Origin: Flavobacterium sp. MFBS3-15
GTDB taxonomy: Bacteria > Bacteroidota > Bacteroidia > Flavobacteriales > Flavobacteriaceae
Reading direction: 5' to 3'
DNA: 64,000 nucleotides
NCBI RefSeq assembly: GCF_026107645.2
Contig: NZ_JAPCHV010000003.1
Coordinates: 248,001-312,000, forward strand
Part shown: positions 1 through 7,296 of the stretch, piece by piece
How the letters are laid out: every line of letters begins with the position of its first letter
Position numbering within the stretch: the first letter of the stretch is position 1
Program-made: the position numbers and the translations under genes
Notes under the pieces: model-generated
The model's input: only the letters and a program-made list of their open reading frames with translations
Database searches by the model: none
What the model was told of the DNA's origin: nothing

Positions 1-15
1 CTGAACCGCACGTTG

Positions 16-84
16 TTGAAACGTTTGAAAACGGCATCCTAGCCGGAACACGTTCTTCCATTTCGACGCCAGGAGAAATCTCAA
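16..84. repeat. 69-bp direct repeat, copy 1
   Basis: A 69-bp segment here recurs at 394-462 with only a few mismatches. It ends in CATTTCGACGCCAGGAGAAA, the left half of a palindromic intergenic element seen several times in the first 513 bases. Codons are open in one frame through this copy, so it could include the end of a gene lying to the left of the window; no start or family is visible. Confidence 0.7.
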
Positions 85-99
85 TAGTAAAAAGCAAAC

Positions 100-126
100 A
101 AAGCCATCGTTTACACGGTGGCTTTT
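100..126 (+). terminator. Intrinsic terminator at left edge
   Basis: AAAGCCATCGT pairs with ACGGTGGCTTT around a 4-base loop and is followed by a short T run. It probably ends a rightward gene located before the window. A very similar hairpin is at 547-573. Confidence 0.55.
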
Positions 127-235
127 GCAATTATGGAAATGGACAAGATTTATTTCATACTGAGATTTACCTTCGCTGAACCACTTCGTTAGGTTTCTCG
201 ATTCCAATGCGTTGCACTCGAAGTGACATGGACTC

Positions 236-314
236 TGTCATTTCGACGATAGGAGAAATCTCAGAAGTAATTGCGGATGTGAGGTTTCTCTACTCCGCTG
301 CGGTCTAAATGACA
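236..314. repeat. Palindromic intergenic element
   Basis: An element of about 79 bp whose ends are inverted: it opens TGTCATTTCGAC...GGAGAAATCTCA and closes TGAGGTTTCTC...CTAAATGACA. It has no coding content and resembles a MITE or REP-like sequence. Related whole or half copies lie at 56-84, 340-382 and 436-513, so the stretch 1-557 is essentially a repeat cluster without genes. Confidence 0.65.
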
Positions 315-393
315 CGAAATCTGGCTTTGATAAGATAAATTGAGATTTCTCCACTCCGCTGCGCTACGGTCGAAATGACAGAAACCTACGGCA

Positions 394-462
394 TTGAAAC
401 GTTTGAAAACGGCATCGTAATCGGAACACGTTCTTCCATTTCGACGTCAGGAGAAATCTCAA
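394..462. repeat. 69-bp direct repeat, copy 2
   Basis: Second copy of the 69-bp sequence at 16-84. Its right part runs into a full palindromic element at 436-513 (CCATTTCGAC ... GTTCGAAATGG). Confidence 0.7.
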
Positions 463-513
463 AAGGTTTCAGTTAGTCGAGATTTCTCACTCCGTAAACT
501 CCGTTCGAAATGG
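436..513. repeat. Palindromic intergenic element
   Basis: Starts CCATTTCGAC and ends GTTCGAAATGG, with internal GGAGAAATCTC and GAGATTTCTC in inverted order. It belongs to the same family as the element at 236-314. Confidence 0.6.
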
Positions 514-546
514 AAAAATGCTAACTCATTAGAATAAAATAACAAA

Positions 547-573
547 AAAAGCCACCCTTATACGGTGGCTTTT
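547..573. terminator. Hairpin terminator overlapping a stop codon
   Basis: AAAAGCCACC pairs with GGTGGCTTTT around a 7-base loop, with T or A tracts on both sides, so it could work in both directions. The stop codon of the small lipoprotein gene (558-560, minus strand) lies in the loop. Confidence 0.55.
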
Positions 574-740
574 ACTTTTTTGGCTATCTGCCCGGCGGCG
601 GGCAGTGGTGTTTTTTCTTTCGTTTCGTTCTGTACGATGCAGCGGCGCCTGTTGCAGCCGTAGCGGTGTACCTGGGGCCCGCAGGAGGTTAATAATACTA
701 ATCCGGTAGCGGCAAGTGTTAAGAGCGTTTTCCTTTTCAT
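558..740 (-). CDS. Small lipoprotein, about 60 residues
   Basis: Short exported protein of unknown function. The start at 740 (MKRKTLLTLA...) is preferred over an upstream ATG at 839, because it gives a clean lipoprotein signal peptide ending in the lipobox LLTSC, and because a TAnnTTTG promoter (770-777) sits between the two starts. The mature part is short, basic and Cys-containing (YGCNRRRC). The last codons and the stop fall inside a terminator hairpin. No homologous family is recognised. The signal peptide and lipidation site are seen in the sequence; anchoring in a membrane is inferred from them. Confidence 0.6.
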   Translation of the reverse strand: MKRKTLLTLAATGLVLLTSCGPQVHRYGCNRRRCIVQNETKEKTPLPAAGQIAKKVKATV

Positions 741-769
741 TATATCATTTCGGTTTATTATACTAATTG

Positions 770-777
770 CAAAGGTA
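770..777 (-). promoter_or_regulatory. -7 promoter element TACCTTTG
   Basis: On the minus strand this reads TACCTTTG, matching the Bacteroidetes -7 consensus TAnnTTTG. It lies 30 bases before the ATG at 740 of the small lipoprotein. Confidence 0.5.
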
Positions 778-844
778 ATGCCAAAGTATAAATTGCTGTT
801 AATGTTTGTGTTAAAGTTTTTTACCTTCCGGTCCTGCACTCTTT

Positions 845-1429
845 CTATACCATGATCCAGCCATCTGTTAAAAAAGTCAGCCTTGCACCTTTGATAAAAG
901 TTTCCGGGCTGGTTTGCTCATTCGCTTCCTCATTGGTCAGTTCAATAAAGTAGATCGTCGGATTGGTAAATCCCTGCCTGTAATAGCGGAACCTGAAACG
1001 CTTTACTTTTGGCGACACCTGAAGAAACTTTAGTTCTTCAAACCCATAGATTTTCATGGTGTCATTGCGTGAAATGATATAGGCGAATTTTTCCTTCTCG
1101 CTTAATGACTTATATTCAGAGTCGCTTTTAACAGGGGTGTTTTCGGCGTTTCCGAGCAATAGCTGGGGGTAGAATATTCCTTTTGTAAAAATCGACAGAT
1201 ATTCAGCAGGAATGTTGCCAAGCAACGTTTTGTTGTCAAACAAGATGGTGTTGTGGTCAATTACCGTGATCTTGCCTTCAAAAGTGTCGTATTCCTGTTT
1301 TAGGTATTCTTTTTCGAATAATTGTATAGCCGAATCATTTTCCCGCTCCTCATTATTCCTGAGTTGTTTTTCCTGCGCATTTGCCAATGCAGTACAGAAT
1401 AGCAGGCAGTATAATACTCTTTTTGTCAT
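845..1429 (-). CDS. Secreted protein of unknown function
   Basis: A 194-residue protein with an N-terminal signal peptide (MTKRVLYCLLFCTALANAQ, cleavage expected after the Ala-Asn-Ala-Gln region). The rest is charged, with no recognisable domain or catalytic motif. The start is 10 bases after the stop of the GH3-family gene on the same strand, so the two are probably co-transcribed. Export is inferred from the signal peptide; no function is proposed. Confidence 0.6.
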   Translation of the reverse strand: MTKRVLYCLLFCTALANAQEKQLRNNEERENDSAIQLFEKEYLKQEYDTFEGKITVIDHNTILFDNKTLLGNIPAEYLSIFTKGIFYPQLLLGNAENTPVKSDSEYKSLSEKEKFAYIISRNDTMKIYGFEELKFLQVSPKVKRFRFRYYRQGFTNPTIYFIELTNEEANEQTSPETFIKGARLTFLTDGWIMV

Positions 1430-1439
1430 AAGGATGTTT

Positions 1440-2972
1440 TTAAGCCATCAGTCCGTCCTCAAGCTGCATCGCCTTAAGCTGTTCCAGGTAATGCCTTTCG
1501 TTCGAAAGCCTTGGTATCTTGTGCTGCCCGCCCAGCTTGTCCTGCTCCTTGAGCCAGTCGTAAAACAGCTTTGGCCGTGCTACGTTGAGCACCAGTGGGT
1601 TCAGTGTCATGTTGTTGTAGCGCTTGGCTTCGTAGTCGGAGTTGAGTGTTTGCAATGCTTCGTCCAGCACGGTGCGGAAATGTTCCGCGTCGGCAGGCGC
1701 CTGCCTGAACTCGATGATCCATTCGTGCGCGCCTTTCTCTCTTCCCTGCATGAATACGGGGGCCACGGTATAGTCGATCACTTCCAGCCCGGTTATGGCG
1801 CAGGCTTTGGCAATGGCGGTATCGGTATTCTCCACCATCAACTCCTCGCCAAACACGTTGATGTGGTGCTTGGTACGGCCTGTCACCTTGATACGGTACG
1901 GGTTGAGCGACGTAAAGCGTACCGTGTCGCCTATCATGTAGCGCCACAGCCCCGCATTGGTGGTAATGACGATGGCGTAGTTTTTATTCAGTTCCACATC
2001 GGCCAGGCGGATGACCCTCTGGTTGGGTGTCCCGAAGGTATCCATCGGGATGAACTCGTAGAAAATGCCGTAGTCCAGCATCAGCAGCAGTTCATTGCTG
2101 TCGTTGGAATCCTGTATCGCAAAAAAGCCTTCGGAGGCATTGTATATCTCGTAGTATTGGAAATCGCTTTTCGGCAGTATCTTCTTGTATTGCTCGCGGT
2201 AGGGCTCAAAGCTCACCCCGCCGTGGAAGTATACTTCGAGGTTGGGCCATATCTCAAGCAGGTTGGTTTTCCCGGTTTCCTCGAGTATGCGGTTGAGCAG
2301 TACCATCATCCACGACGGTACGCCGGCAAAGCTGGTTACATTTTCGTGTATGGTTTCCTGTACGATGGCGGCCAGCTTGCTCTCCCACTCGCTCATCAGC
2401 GATACGCGGTTGCTTGGCGTGCTGCTGAACTCGGCCCATATCGGCATATTATCGATAAGGATGGCCGAAAGGTCGCCAAAGAACGTATTGTTGTCTTCAT
2501 ACAGCTGCTTGCTCCCGCCCAGGCGGAGGCTTTTGCCGGTAAACAGCTGCGAGTCCTCGTTGTTGTTGAGGTACAGGCACAGCAGGTCTTTCCCGGCCTT
2601 GTAATGGCAGTCTTCGAGCGCTTCGGTGCTCACGGGAATGAATTTTGATTTGGCGTTGGTCGTGCCGCTCGATTTGGCAAACCATTTTATCGGCGTAGGC
2701 CAAAAAACGTTCTGCTCGCCACGGCGGGTCTGCTCAATATGCGGCTCGAGGTCCTCGTAGGTCGACACCGGCACCCTTTCGGCGAAGGCCCTGTAGTTGC
2801 GTGCGGTTGCAAAGTCGTATTTCAACCCTATGAGCGTGCTTTCGGCGTTGCGGATGAGGTTCATCAGCAGCTCTTCCTGCACTTCATTAGGGTACTTCAT
2901 GAACAATTCCATTTGGTGGATACGTTTTTTCAGTATCCAGGAAGCAATCGAATTGATGATCGGCAATGCCAT
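1440..2972 (-). CDS. GH3-family acyl-acid amido synthetase-like protein
   Basis: A 510-residue protein of the GH3 auxin-responsive family, a branch of the ANL adenylating enzymes that in plants conjugate acyl acids to amino acids. The N-terminal half contains FAKSSGTTNAKSKFIPVS, which is the ATP-binding P-loop-like motif of GH3 proteins. YNASEGFFAIQ and LWRYMIGDTVRF are the next family signatures, and the C-terminal domain begins near VTGRTKHHINVFGEELM. Length is close to the bacterial family norm. The bacterial substrate is not known. It is divergent from the DUF2797 gene, with only 40 bases between the starts, and is probably followed in one transcript by the secreted protein gene at 845-1429. 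Confidence 0.88.
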   Translation of the reverse strand: MALPIINSIASWILKKRIHQMELFMKYPNEVQEELLMNLIRNAESTLIGLKYDFATARNYRAFAERVPVSTYEDLEPHIEQTRRGEQNVFWPTPIKWFAKSSGTTNAKSKFIPVSTEALEDCHYKAGKDLLCLYLNNNEDSQLFTGKSLRLGGSKQLYEDNNTFFGDLSAILIDNMPIWAEFSSTPSNRVSLMSEWESKLAAIVQETIHENVTSFAGVPSWMMVLLNRILEETGKTNLLEIWPNLEVYFHGGVSFEPYREQYKKILPKSDFQYYEIYNASEGFFAIQDSNDSNELLLMLDYGIFYEFIPMDTFGTPNQRVIRLADVELNKNYAIVITTNAGLWRYMIGDTVRFTSLNPYRIKVTGRTKHHINVFGEELMVENTDTAIAKACAITGLEVIDYTVAPVFMQGREKGAHEWIIEFRQAPADAEHFRTVLDEALQTLNSDYEAKRYNNMTLNPLVLNVARPKLFYDWLKEQDKLGGQHKIPRLSNERHYLEQLKAMQLEDGLMA

Positions 2973-3012
2973 ATTTTAGTATCTTTATGCCCTAAATATA
3001 CCAATTTTTTCA

Positions 3013-3807
3013 ATGCAATACGAAGGCGTACTCACAAAAATGCAAACCGAGCCCGGCAGCCCGATACAATACTACATGGTTTTCGAAAATAGCTTTTTGA
3101 ACGTGAACCAGTTATTGGGAAAGGACATTGAGATCAATTTCATGGGCTACAGCTGCCTGAACTGCGCCAAGAAGAAGAAGATATACCGCACAGGCTTTTG
3201 CTACGACTGCTTTTACAGCTCGCCTGCTGCCGGCGACTGGATCATGCGCCCCGAACTGAGCACCGCGCACCTGGATATTGCTGACCGCGACCTGGACTAC
3301 GAAAAGAAAGTACAACTGCAGCCGCACGTGGTGTACCTTGCCGCGGCATCCGACATTAAAGTGGGCGTAACGCGCAAAACCCAGGTGCCCACACGCTGGA
3401 TCGACCAGGGGGCCTCGTGGGCCATTCCGTTTGTAGAGGTACCCAACCGTTATCTGGCCGGTATCACCGAGGTGGCCATGAAAAACCATTGCTCGGATAA
3501 GATCAACTGGAAAAAGATGCTGTGCAATGAGATCAATGCCATCGACCTGATATTGCACCGCAACCGGTTCCGCGCCCACCTGCCGGATGAGGTTAAAGAC
3601 TATTTCGATACCACCCCTGAGAAATTATACACCCTTGAATATCCCGTTCTGGAATATCCTAAAAAGATAAAAAGCCTCAACATAGCCACCACGCCGATTT
3701 TTAGCGGAAAGCTTGTAGGCATCAAGGGGCAATACCTGATCTTTGAGGATGGTACGGTGTTTAATGTGCGCTCGTATGAGGGGTTTGTGGTGCAGGTGAA
3801 TGTGTAG
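3013..3807 (+). CDS. DUF2797 family protein
   Basis: A 264-residue cytoplasmic protein of the DUF2797 family. Two Cys pairs near the N-terminus (SCLNCAKKKK and GFCYDCFY) look like a zinc-ribbon. A central segment with VGVTRKTQVPTRWIDQGA resembles the core of GIY-YIG-like folds. Function is not established for the family. The GH3-family gene is transcribed away from a shared 40-bp region that contains TATCTTTA, a near match to the TAnnTTTG promoter element. The ATG at 3013 is the first in frame after that element. Confidence 0.8.
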   Translation: MQYEGVLTKMQTEPGSPIQYYMVFENSFLNVNQLLGKDIEINFMGYSCLNCAKKKKIYRTGFCYDCFYSSPAAGDWIMRPELSTAHLDIADRDLDYEKKVQLQPHVVYLAAASDIKVGVTRKTQVPTRWIDQGASWAIPFVEVPNRYLAGITEVAMKNHCSDKINWKKMLCNEINAIDLILHRNRFRAHLPDEVKDYFDTTPEKLYTLEYPVLEYPKKIKSLNIATTPIFSGKLVGIKGQYLIFEDGTVFNVRSYEGFVVQVNV

Positions 3808-3886
3808 TCTTAAGTCGCAGTCGCAATTCTCAGCTTAGTGCAGGTTTTCAGGCAAACAAAATAAAAGCATTCCAAACTTCCGCTCC

Positions 3887-3956
3887 GAGTGAAGCTGCCC
3901 CTTCTCCTTTGTAGAGGGGGTTGGGGGTGAGGACTTCTGAAAACTGCGACTGCGAA
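3887..3956. repeat. Direct repeat flanking membrane hydrolase, copy 1
   Basis: About 70 bp running from GAGTGAAGCT through GAGGGGGTTGGGGGTGAGG to AAACTGCGACTG. A related copy is at 4980-5050, on the other side of the gene at 3957-4952. The central G-rich palindrome also appears inside aroA (20220-20262). Confidence 0.65.
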
Positions 3957-4952
3957 CTAATTCCCTCCAATCCTTTCCAAAATCCCCTTCAGCAATTTTT
4001 TGCCATCACGTTTTTCCTTAGGCACTTCGTAAGCTTTCAGGATCCCGTTCTCCTCTTTAAAAACATAGCTAAAAGCAAATTGCGGATGTGCCGGGTCGTC
4101 ATTCAGCAACCCGAAACGCAGGTCGTTGAAGTAGTACTGCCCGTTGTTTTTGGTTACGATGTACCAGCCTTCGCTCACGTCTTGCAGGGTTTGGAAATCG
4201 CGGTTGCGGGCAAGGTCTTTTGCTAATGCGATATTCTTTTGGTAACGCTTAAACGTAATGGGCCGGCTGTCGAATAAGGAGTAATCCCCGAGCAAGTAGG
4301 CATCTTCAGTCTCCACATTGGCATTCCATAAAATGCAGTTGAAGGCGGTAGGCTTTACGATGAGTCCGCTGTAGGCGATGTTTTGCTGTTCGAGTGCATT
4401 CGCGAATTTTTGCCATGCATACAGCTTGATGCCGCACGTCAGCGCCAGGTAGGCCGAACTGATGTAAACACCCCGAAGGACATACTTTTTGCGTAAACCA
4501 AAGTCTTTCTTGCGCCAGGCGATGATGATGCAGGTGAGCAGCGGCACGGTATACAGCGGGTCGACCACAAAGATGGTTTTAAAAGCAACACGGTGCGGCA
4601 GCGGCCAGAATACCTGCGTGCCCCACGAAGTGAACATATCCAGCAACACATGCGTAAGCAGGCACCAGAAAGCTAACGTTGACGCATTCGATAAGCTTAT
4701 GCGGCCCTTCTCCATTCTTGCAATGATTCTGCCAAGCAGCGGTGCAATCGCCATGAATAAAAACAGCGAATGGCTCAGTCCGCGATGGATGGCAACCCCA
4801 CTAACCGGATCGAGGAATTTACCAACTACAATATCAAGATCGGGTAGTGTTCCCAATATAGCCCCATACAAAAAGGTCCTGCGGCCGAGCTTATCGCCGG
4901 CGTATAGTTCGGCGGTAGCGATACCGAGGGCAATTTGGGTAAGGGAGTCCAT
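3957..4952 (-). CDS. Membrane-bound metal-dependent hydrolase (YdjM/DUF457 type)
   Basis: A 331-residue integral membrane protein of the LexA-regulated YdjM / DUF457 group, annotated as metal-dependent hydrolases. Family features are the N-terminal MDSLTQIALG, a His/Asp-rich motif LPDLDIVVGKF, then IHRGLSHSLFLF, which supplies the conserved histidines, followed by HVLLDMFTSWG. About five membrane segments precede a soluble C-terminal tail. The substrate is unknown. The gene is bracketed by 70-bp direct repeats (3887-3956 and 4980-5050), one of which abuts its stop codon. Confidence 0.82.
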   Translation of the reverse strand: MDSLTQIALGIATAELYAGDKLGRRTFLYGAILGTLPDLDIVVGKFLDPVSGVAIHRGLSHSLFLFMAIAPLLGRIIARMEKGRISLSNASTLAFWCLLTHVLLDMFTSWGTQVFWPLPHRVAFKTIFVVDPLYTVPLLTCIIIAWRKKDFGLRKKYVLRGVYISSAYLALTCGIKLYAWQKFANALEQQNIAYSGLIVKPTAFNCILWNANVETEDAYLLGDYSLFDSRPITFKRYQKNIALAKDLARNRDFQTLQDVSEGWYIVTKNNGQYYFNDLRFGLLNDDPAHPQFAFSYVFKEENGILKAYEVPKEKRDGKKLLKGILERIGGN

Positions 4953-4979
4953 AAAATGATTGTGCTGATTTTAGGGAAT

Positions 4980-5050
4980 GAGTGAAGCTCGCTCCCCTCT
5001 CCAAAGGAGAGGGGTTGGGGGTGAGGTCTGCTGTAAACTGCGACTGTGAC
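4980..5050. repeat. Direct repeat flanking membrane hydrolase, copy 2
   Basis: Runs from GAGTGAAGCT through a CCCCTCTCC/GGAGAGGGG hairpin and TTGGGGGTGAGG to AAACTGCGACTG. It is the partner of the copy at 3887-3956. Confidence 0.65.
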
Positions 5051-5056
5051 TGAAAA

Positions 5057-5962
5057 CTACTTCTTCCTCGTCATTTCCCGGAACACCGTCTCTAAATTCT
5101 TGTTCTTCAGCGAAAGCTGTAAGGTCTTGAGCCCGTTCGCCTGCGCGAAGTCGAACAGCACGGGGCGCATGTCGTCTTCAGTAGTGAATGCAAGTTCCCA
5201 GGTGTTGCCTTTGGTATTGTTGGATGCCGCAAGGTTGGGCAGCGTCTGCAATAGCTCGGTAGTAACGGCCTTGTCGAACTCCACCTCGATCACCTGGCCT
5301 TTTTTATCTTCTTTTACAAGGTTCTTCAGTTTTTTGTCGGTTACGATCTTCCCGTGGTTGATGATGATCACACGGTCGCAAATCGCCTCTACCTCCTGCA
5401 TGATGTGCGTGGAGAGGAATACCGTTTTATCTTTGCCGATGTTCTTTATCAGGTCGCGTATCTCAACGATCTGGTTGGGGTCGAGCCCGGTGGTGGGTTC
5501 GTCGAGTATCAGCACTTCCGGGTCGTGCAGCAGTGCCGTGGCAAGGCCCACACGCTGTCGGTAGCCTTTGGAAAGCTGTCCTATTTTTTTGTGCGCTTCG
5601 GGGGTAAGGCCGGTAAGGGCGATCACCTCGTCGATGCGCGATTTTTTCACTTTGTACACATCGGCGTTAAAGGCAAGGTATTCCCGTACGTACAGGTCCA
5701 GGTACAGGGGGTTGTGCTCGGGCAGGTAGCCTACCGACTGTTGCACCGCCTTTTGCTGTTCGGTTACGTCGTTGCCATTTACAGCTGCCATTCCGCCATC
5801 GGCATTGATGTAGGTGGTAAGGATTTTCATCAGGGTCGATTTTCCGGCACCGTTGGGTCCCAGGAAGCCCACAATCTCCCCTTTACTGACAGAAAATGAA
5901 ACGGCATCGAGCGCTTTCTGCTCGCCGTAGCTTTTGGAAATATCCTTAACCTCTATAGACAT
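5057..5962 (-). CDS. gldA: Gliding-motility ABC transporter ATP-binding protein GldA
   Basis: A 301-residue ABC ATPase. It shows the Walker A motif GPNGAGKS, Q-loop region SVGYLPEHNPLYLDLYV, signature LSKGYRQRVGLA, Walker B LILDEPTTGLDP and switch histidine STHIMQEVEAICD. It closely matches GldA of Flavobacterium, the ATPase of the GldA/GldFG transporter tied to gliding motility. The start at 5962 (MSIEVKDISKSYG) is chosen over an ATG at 6022, because the 20 extra codons fall in a 7-bp repeat tract and a TAnnTTTG promoter element lies just upstream of 5962. gldF and gldG are not in the window, as is usual for this genus. Confidence 0.92.
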   Translation of the reverse strand: MSIEVKDISKSYGEQKALDAVSFSVSKGEIVGFLGPNGAGKSTLMKILTTYINADGGMAAVNGNDVTEQQKAVQQSVGYLPEHNPLYLDLYVREYLAFNADVYKVKKSRIDEVIALTGLTPEAHKKIGQLSKGYRQRVGLATALLHDPEVLILDEPTTGLDPNQIVEIRDLIKNIGKDKTVFLSTHIMQEVEAICDRVIIINHGKIVTDKKLKNLVKEDKKGQVIEVEFDKAVTTELLQTLPNLAASNNTKGNTWELAFTTEDDMRPVLFDFAQANGLKTLQLSLKNKNLETVFREMTRKK

Positions 5963-5978
5963 AGCCTTTGATTTTGAG

Positions 5979-5986
5979 CAAAAATA
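5979..5986 (-). promoter_or_regulatory. -7 promoter element TATTTTTG of gldA
   Basis: The minus strand reads TATTTTTG, a match to TAnnTTTG, 17 bases before the gldA ATG at 5962. This predicts a leader of about ten bases. Confidence 0.55.
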
Positions 5987-5988
5987 AC

Positions 5989-6058
5989 AATTCCAAATTC
6001 CAAATCGCAAATTCCAAATCACAAATTCTACATCGGACTTCTGACATCGGACACAAGA
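5989..6058. repeat. Ten degenerate heptamer units upstream of gldA
   Basis: Ten consecutive 7-base units in one unbroken register: AATTCCA, AATTCCA, AATCGCA, AATTCCA, AATCACA, AATTCTA, CATCGGA, CTTCTGA, CATCGGA, CACAAGA. Two sequence classes adjoin at 6030/6031 without losing the 7-base period. The array lies in the divergent region between gldA and the DAHP synthase gene. Confidence 0.8.
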
Positions 6059-6082
6059 CTAAATTTATTCCCCCAAATCCCG

Positions 6083-6090
6083 TAATTTTG
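6083..6090 (+). promoter_or_regulatory. -7 promoter element TAATTTTG
   Basis: TAATTTTG matches TAnnTTTG, only 4 bases before the ATG at 6095. The transcript would be leaderless if that ATG is used, or have a leader of about 12 bases if the ATG at 6107 is used. Confidence 0.5.
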
Positions 6091-6094
6091 TACC

Positions 6095-7189
6095 ATGATC
6101 GATAAAATGGAAAACGACAAAAGCCTGCGCCGGTGGCTTGACGACTTTAAGCTGTCGCGCCCGCTGGTAATAGCAGGGCCGTGCAGCGCCGAGACCGAGG
6201 AGCAGGTGCTGGACATCGCGAGGCAGCTGAAAGATTCGGAAGTAAGCATTTACCGTGCAGGGATATGGAAGCCGCGCACCCGCCCCGGCGGTTTTGAAGG
6301 GGTTGGGGCAATAGGGCTGGGCTGGTTGCAAAAGGCCAAAGCCGAAACCGGACTGCTGATGGCGGTGGAAGTGGCCAACGCTACCCACGTAAAGCTGGCG
6401 CTGGAACACGATATCGATGTGCTTTGGATAGGCGCGCGCACCACGGTAAACCCTTTTGCCGTGCAGGAAATAGCCGATGCGCTGGCGGGAACCGATAAGA
6501 TAGTCCTCGTTAAGAACCCAGTGAACCCCGACCTGGCACTTTGGCTGGGCGGCGTGGAACGGCTGTACAATGCGGGCATCCGTAAGCTGGGCGTGATACA
6601 CCGCGGGTTTTCCACCTACGAAAAAACCAAATACCGCAACATTCCCGAATGGCAGCTGGCAATAGAATTGCACGGGCGTTTTCCCGACCTGCCCATTATC
6701 TGCGACCCGTCGCACATAACCGGCAGGCGCGACATGATACAGCAGGTATCGCAGCAGGCGCTCGACCTGAACTACGACGGCCTCATGATCGAGACCCACA
6801 ACAATCCCGACAAAGCCTGGAGCGATGCCGCACAGCAGGTAACCCCGCAACGGCTGAAGGAAATACTCGAAAGCCTTGTGGTACGGGAGCGGATTGATGA
6901 TTCGCACGAATTCAACGGGTACCTGCGCGAAATGCGTTTCCGTATCGACGGGCTGGACACCAAGATCATCGAGCTGCTGGGCAAACGGATGCGCATTGCC
7001 GATGAGATAGGCAGCCTGAAAAAGGAAAACAATGTGGCCGTGCTTCAAAACATGCGGTGGAAAGAGGTGCTCGAAAAGATGAAGGAAGAAGGGCTTACGG
7101 AGAACCTGAGCGAGGAATTTATCCTGCGGCTTTTCAGGGCCATACACCAGGAAAGCATCATGCACCAGGAAAAAATCATCAACGACTAG
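6095..7189 (+). CDS. Bifunctional DAHP synthase / chorismate mutase
   Basis: A 364-residue fusion. Residues 1 to about 265 are a type I-beta 3-deoxy-7-phosphoheptulonate synthase, joining PEP and erythrose 4-phosphate at the start of the shikimate pathway. Visible motifs are AGPCSAE, GIWKPRTRPGGF, IGARTTVNP, KNPVNPD, IHRGFS and CDPSHITG. Residues from about 270 are an AroQ-type chorismate mutase (LREMRFRIDGLDTKIIELLGKR ... RIADEIG). Coupling the first step to the branch toward Phe/Tyr is typical in Bacteroidetes. The start could be ATG 6095 or 6107 (MENDKSL); the promoter element at 6083-6090 leaves almost no leader for the first. Confidence 0.93.
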   Translation: MIDKMENDKSLRRWLDDFKLSRPLVIAGPCSAETEEQVLDIARQLKDSEVSIYRAGIWKPRTRPGGFEGVGAIGLGWLQKAKAETGLLMAVEVANATHVKLALEHDIDVLWIGARTTVNPFAVQEIADALAGTDKIVLVKNPVNPDLALWLGGVERLYNAGIRKLGVIHRGFSTYEKTKYRNIPEWQLAIELHGRFPDLPIICDPSHITGRRDMIQQVSQQALDLNYDGLMIETHNNPDKAWSDAAQQVTPQRLKEILESLVVRERIDDSHEFNGYLREMRFRIDGLDTKIIELLGKRMRIADEIGSLKKENNVAVLQNMRWKEVLEKMKEEGLTENLSEEFILRLFRAIHQESIMHQEKIIND

Positions 7190-7296
7190 AATTCCTAACA
7201 AAAAGTTAAAATTTAACATTTTCAGCTTTCTTCACATCAATTTCTTTTTGTAGTATAGCGTACTGAAAAATACCCTATTAAACCAACCATTACACA

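Noticed and set aside
1212..2648. Long plus-strand ORF (478 codons) opposite the GH3-family gene
   Set aside because: It is antisense to a well-recognised enzyme, has no family features and is rich in His, Val and Tyr, as expected from reading a coding strand backwards.
6065..7219. Minus-strand ORF (384 codons) opposite the DAHP synthase gene
   Set aside because: Complement of a conserved enzyme with clear motifs; no independent support.
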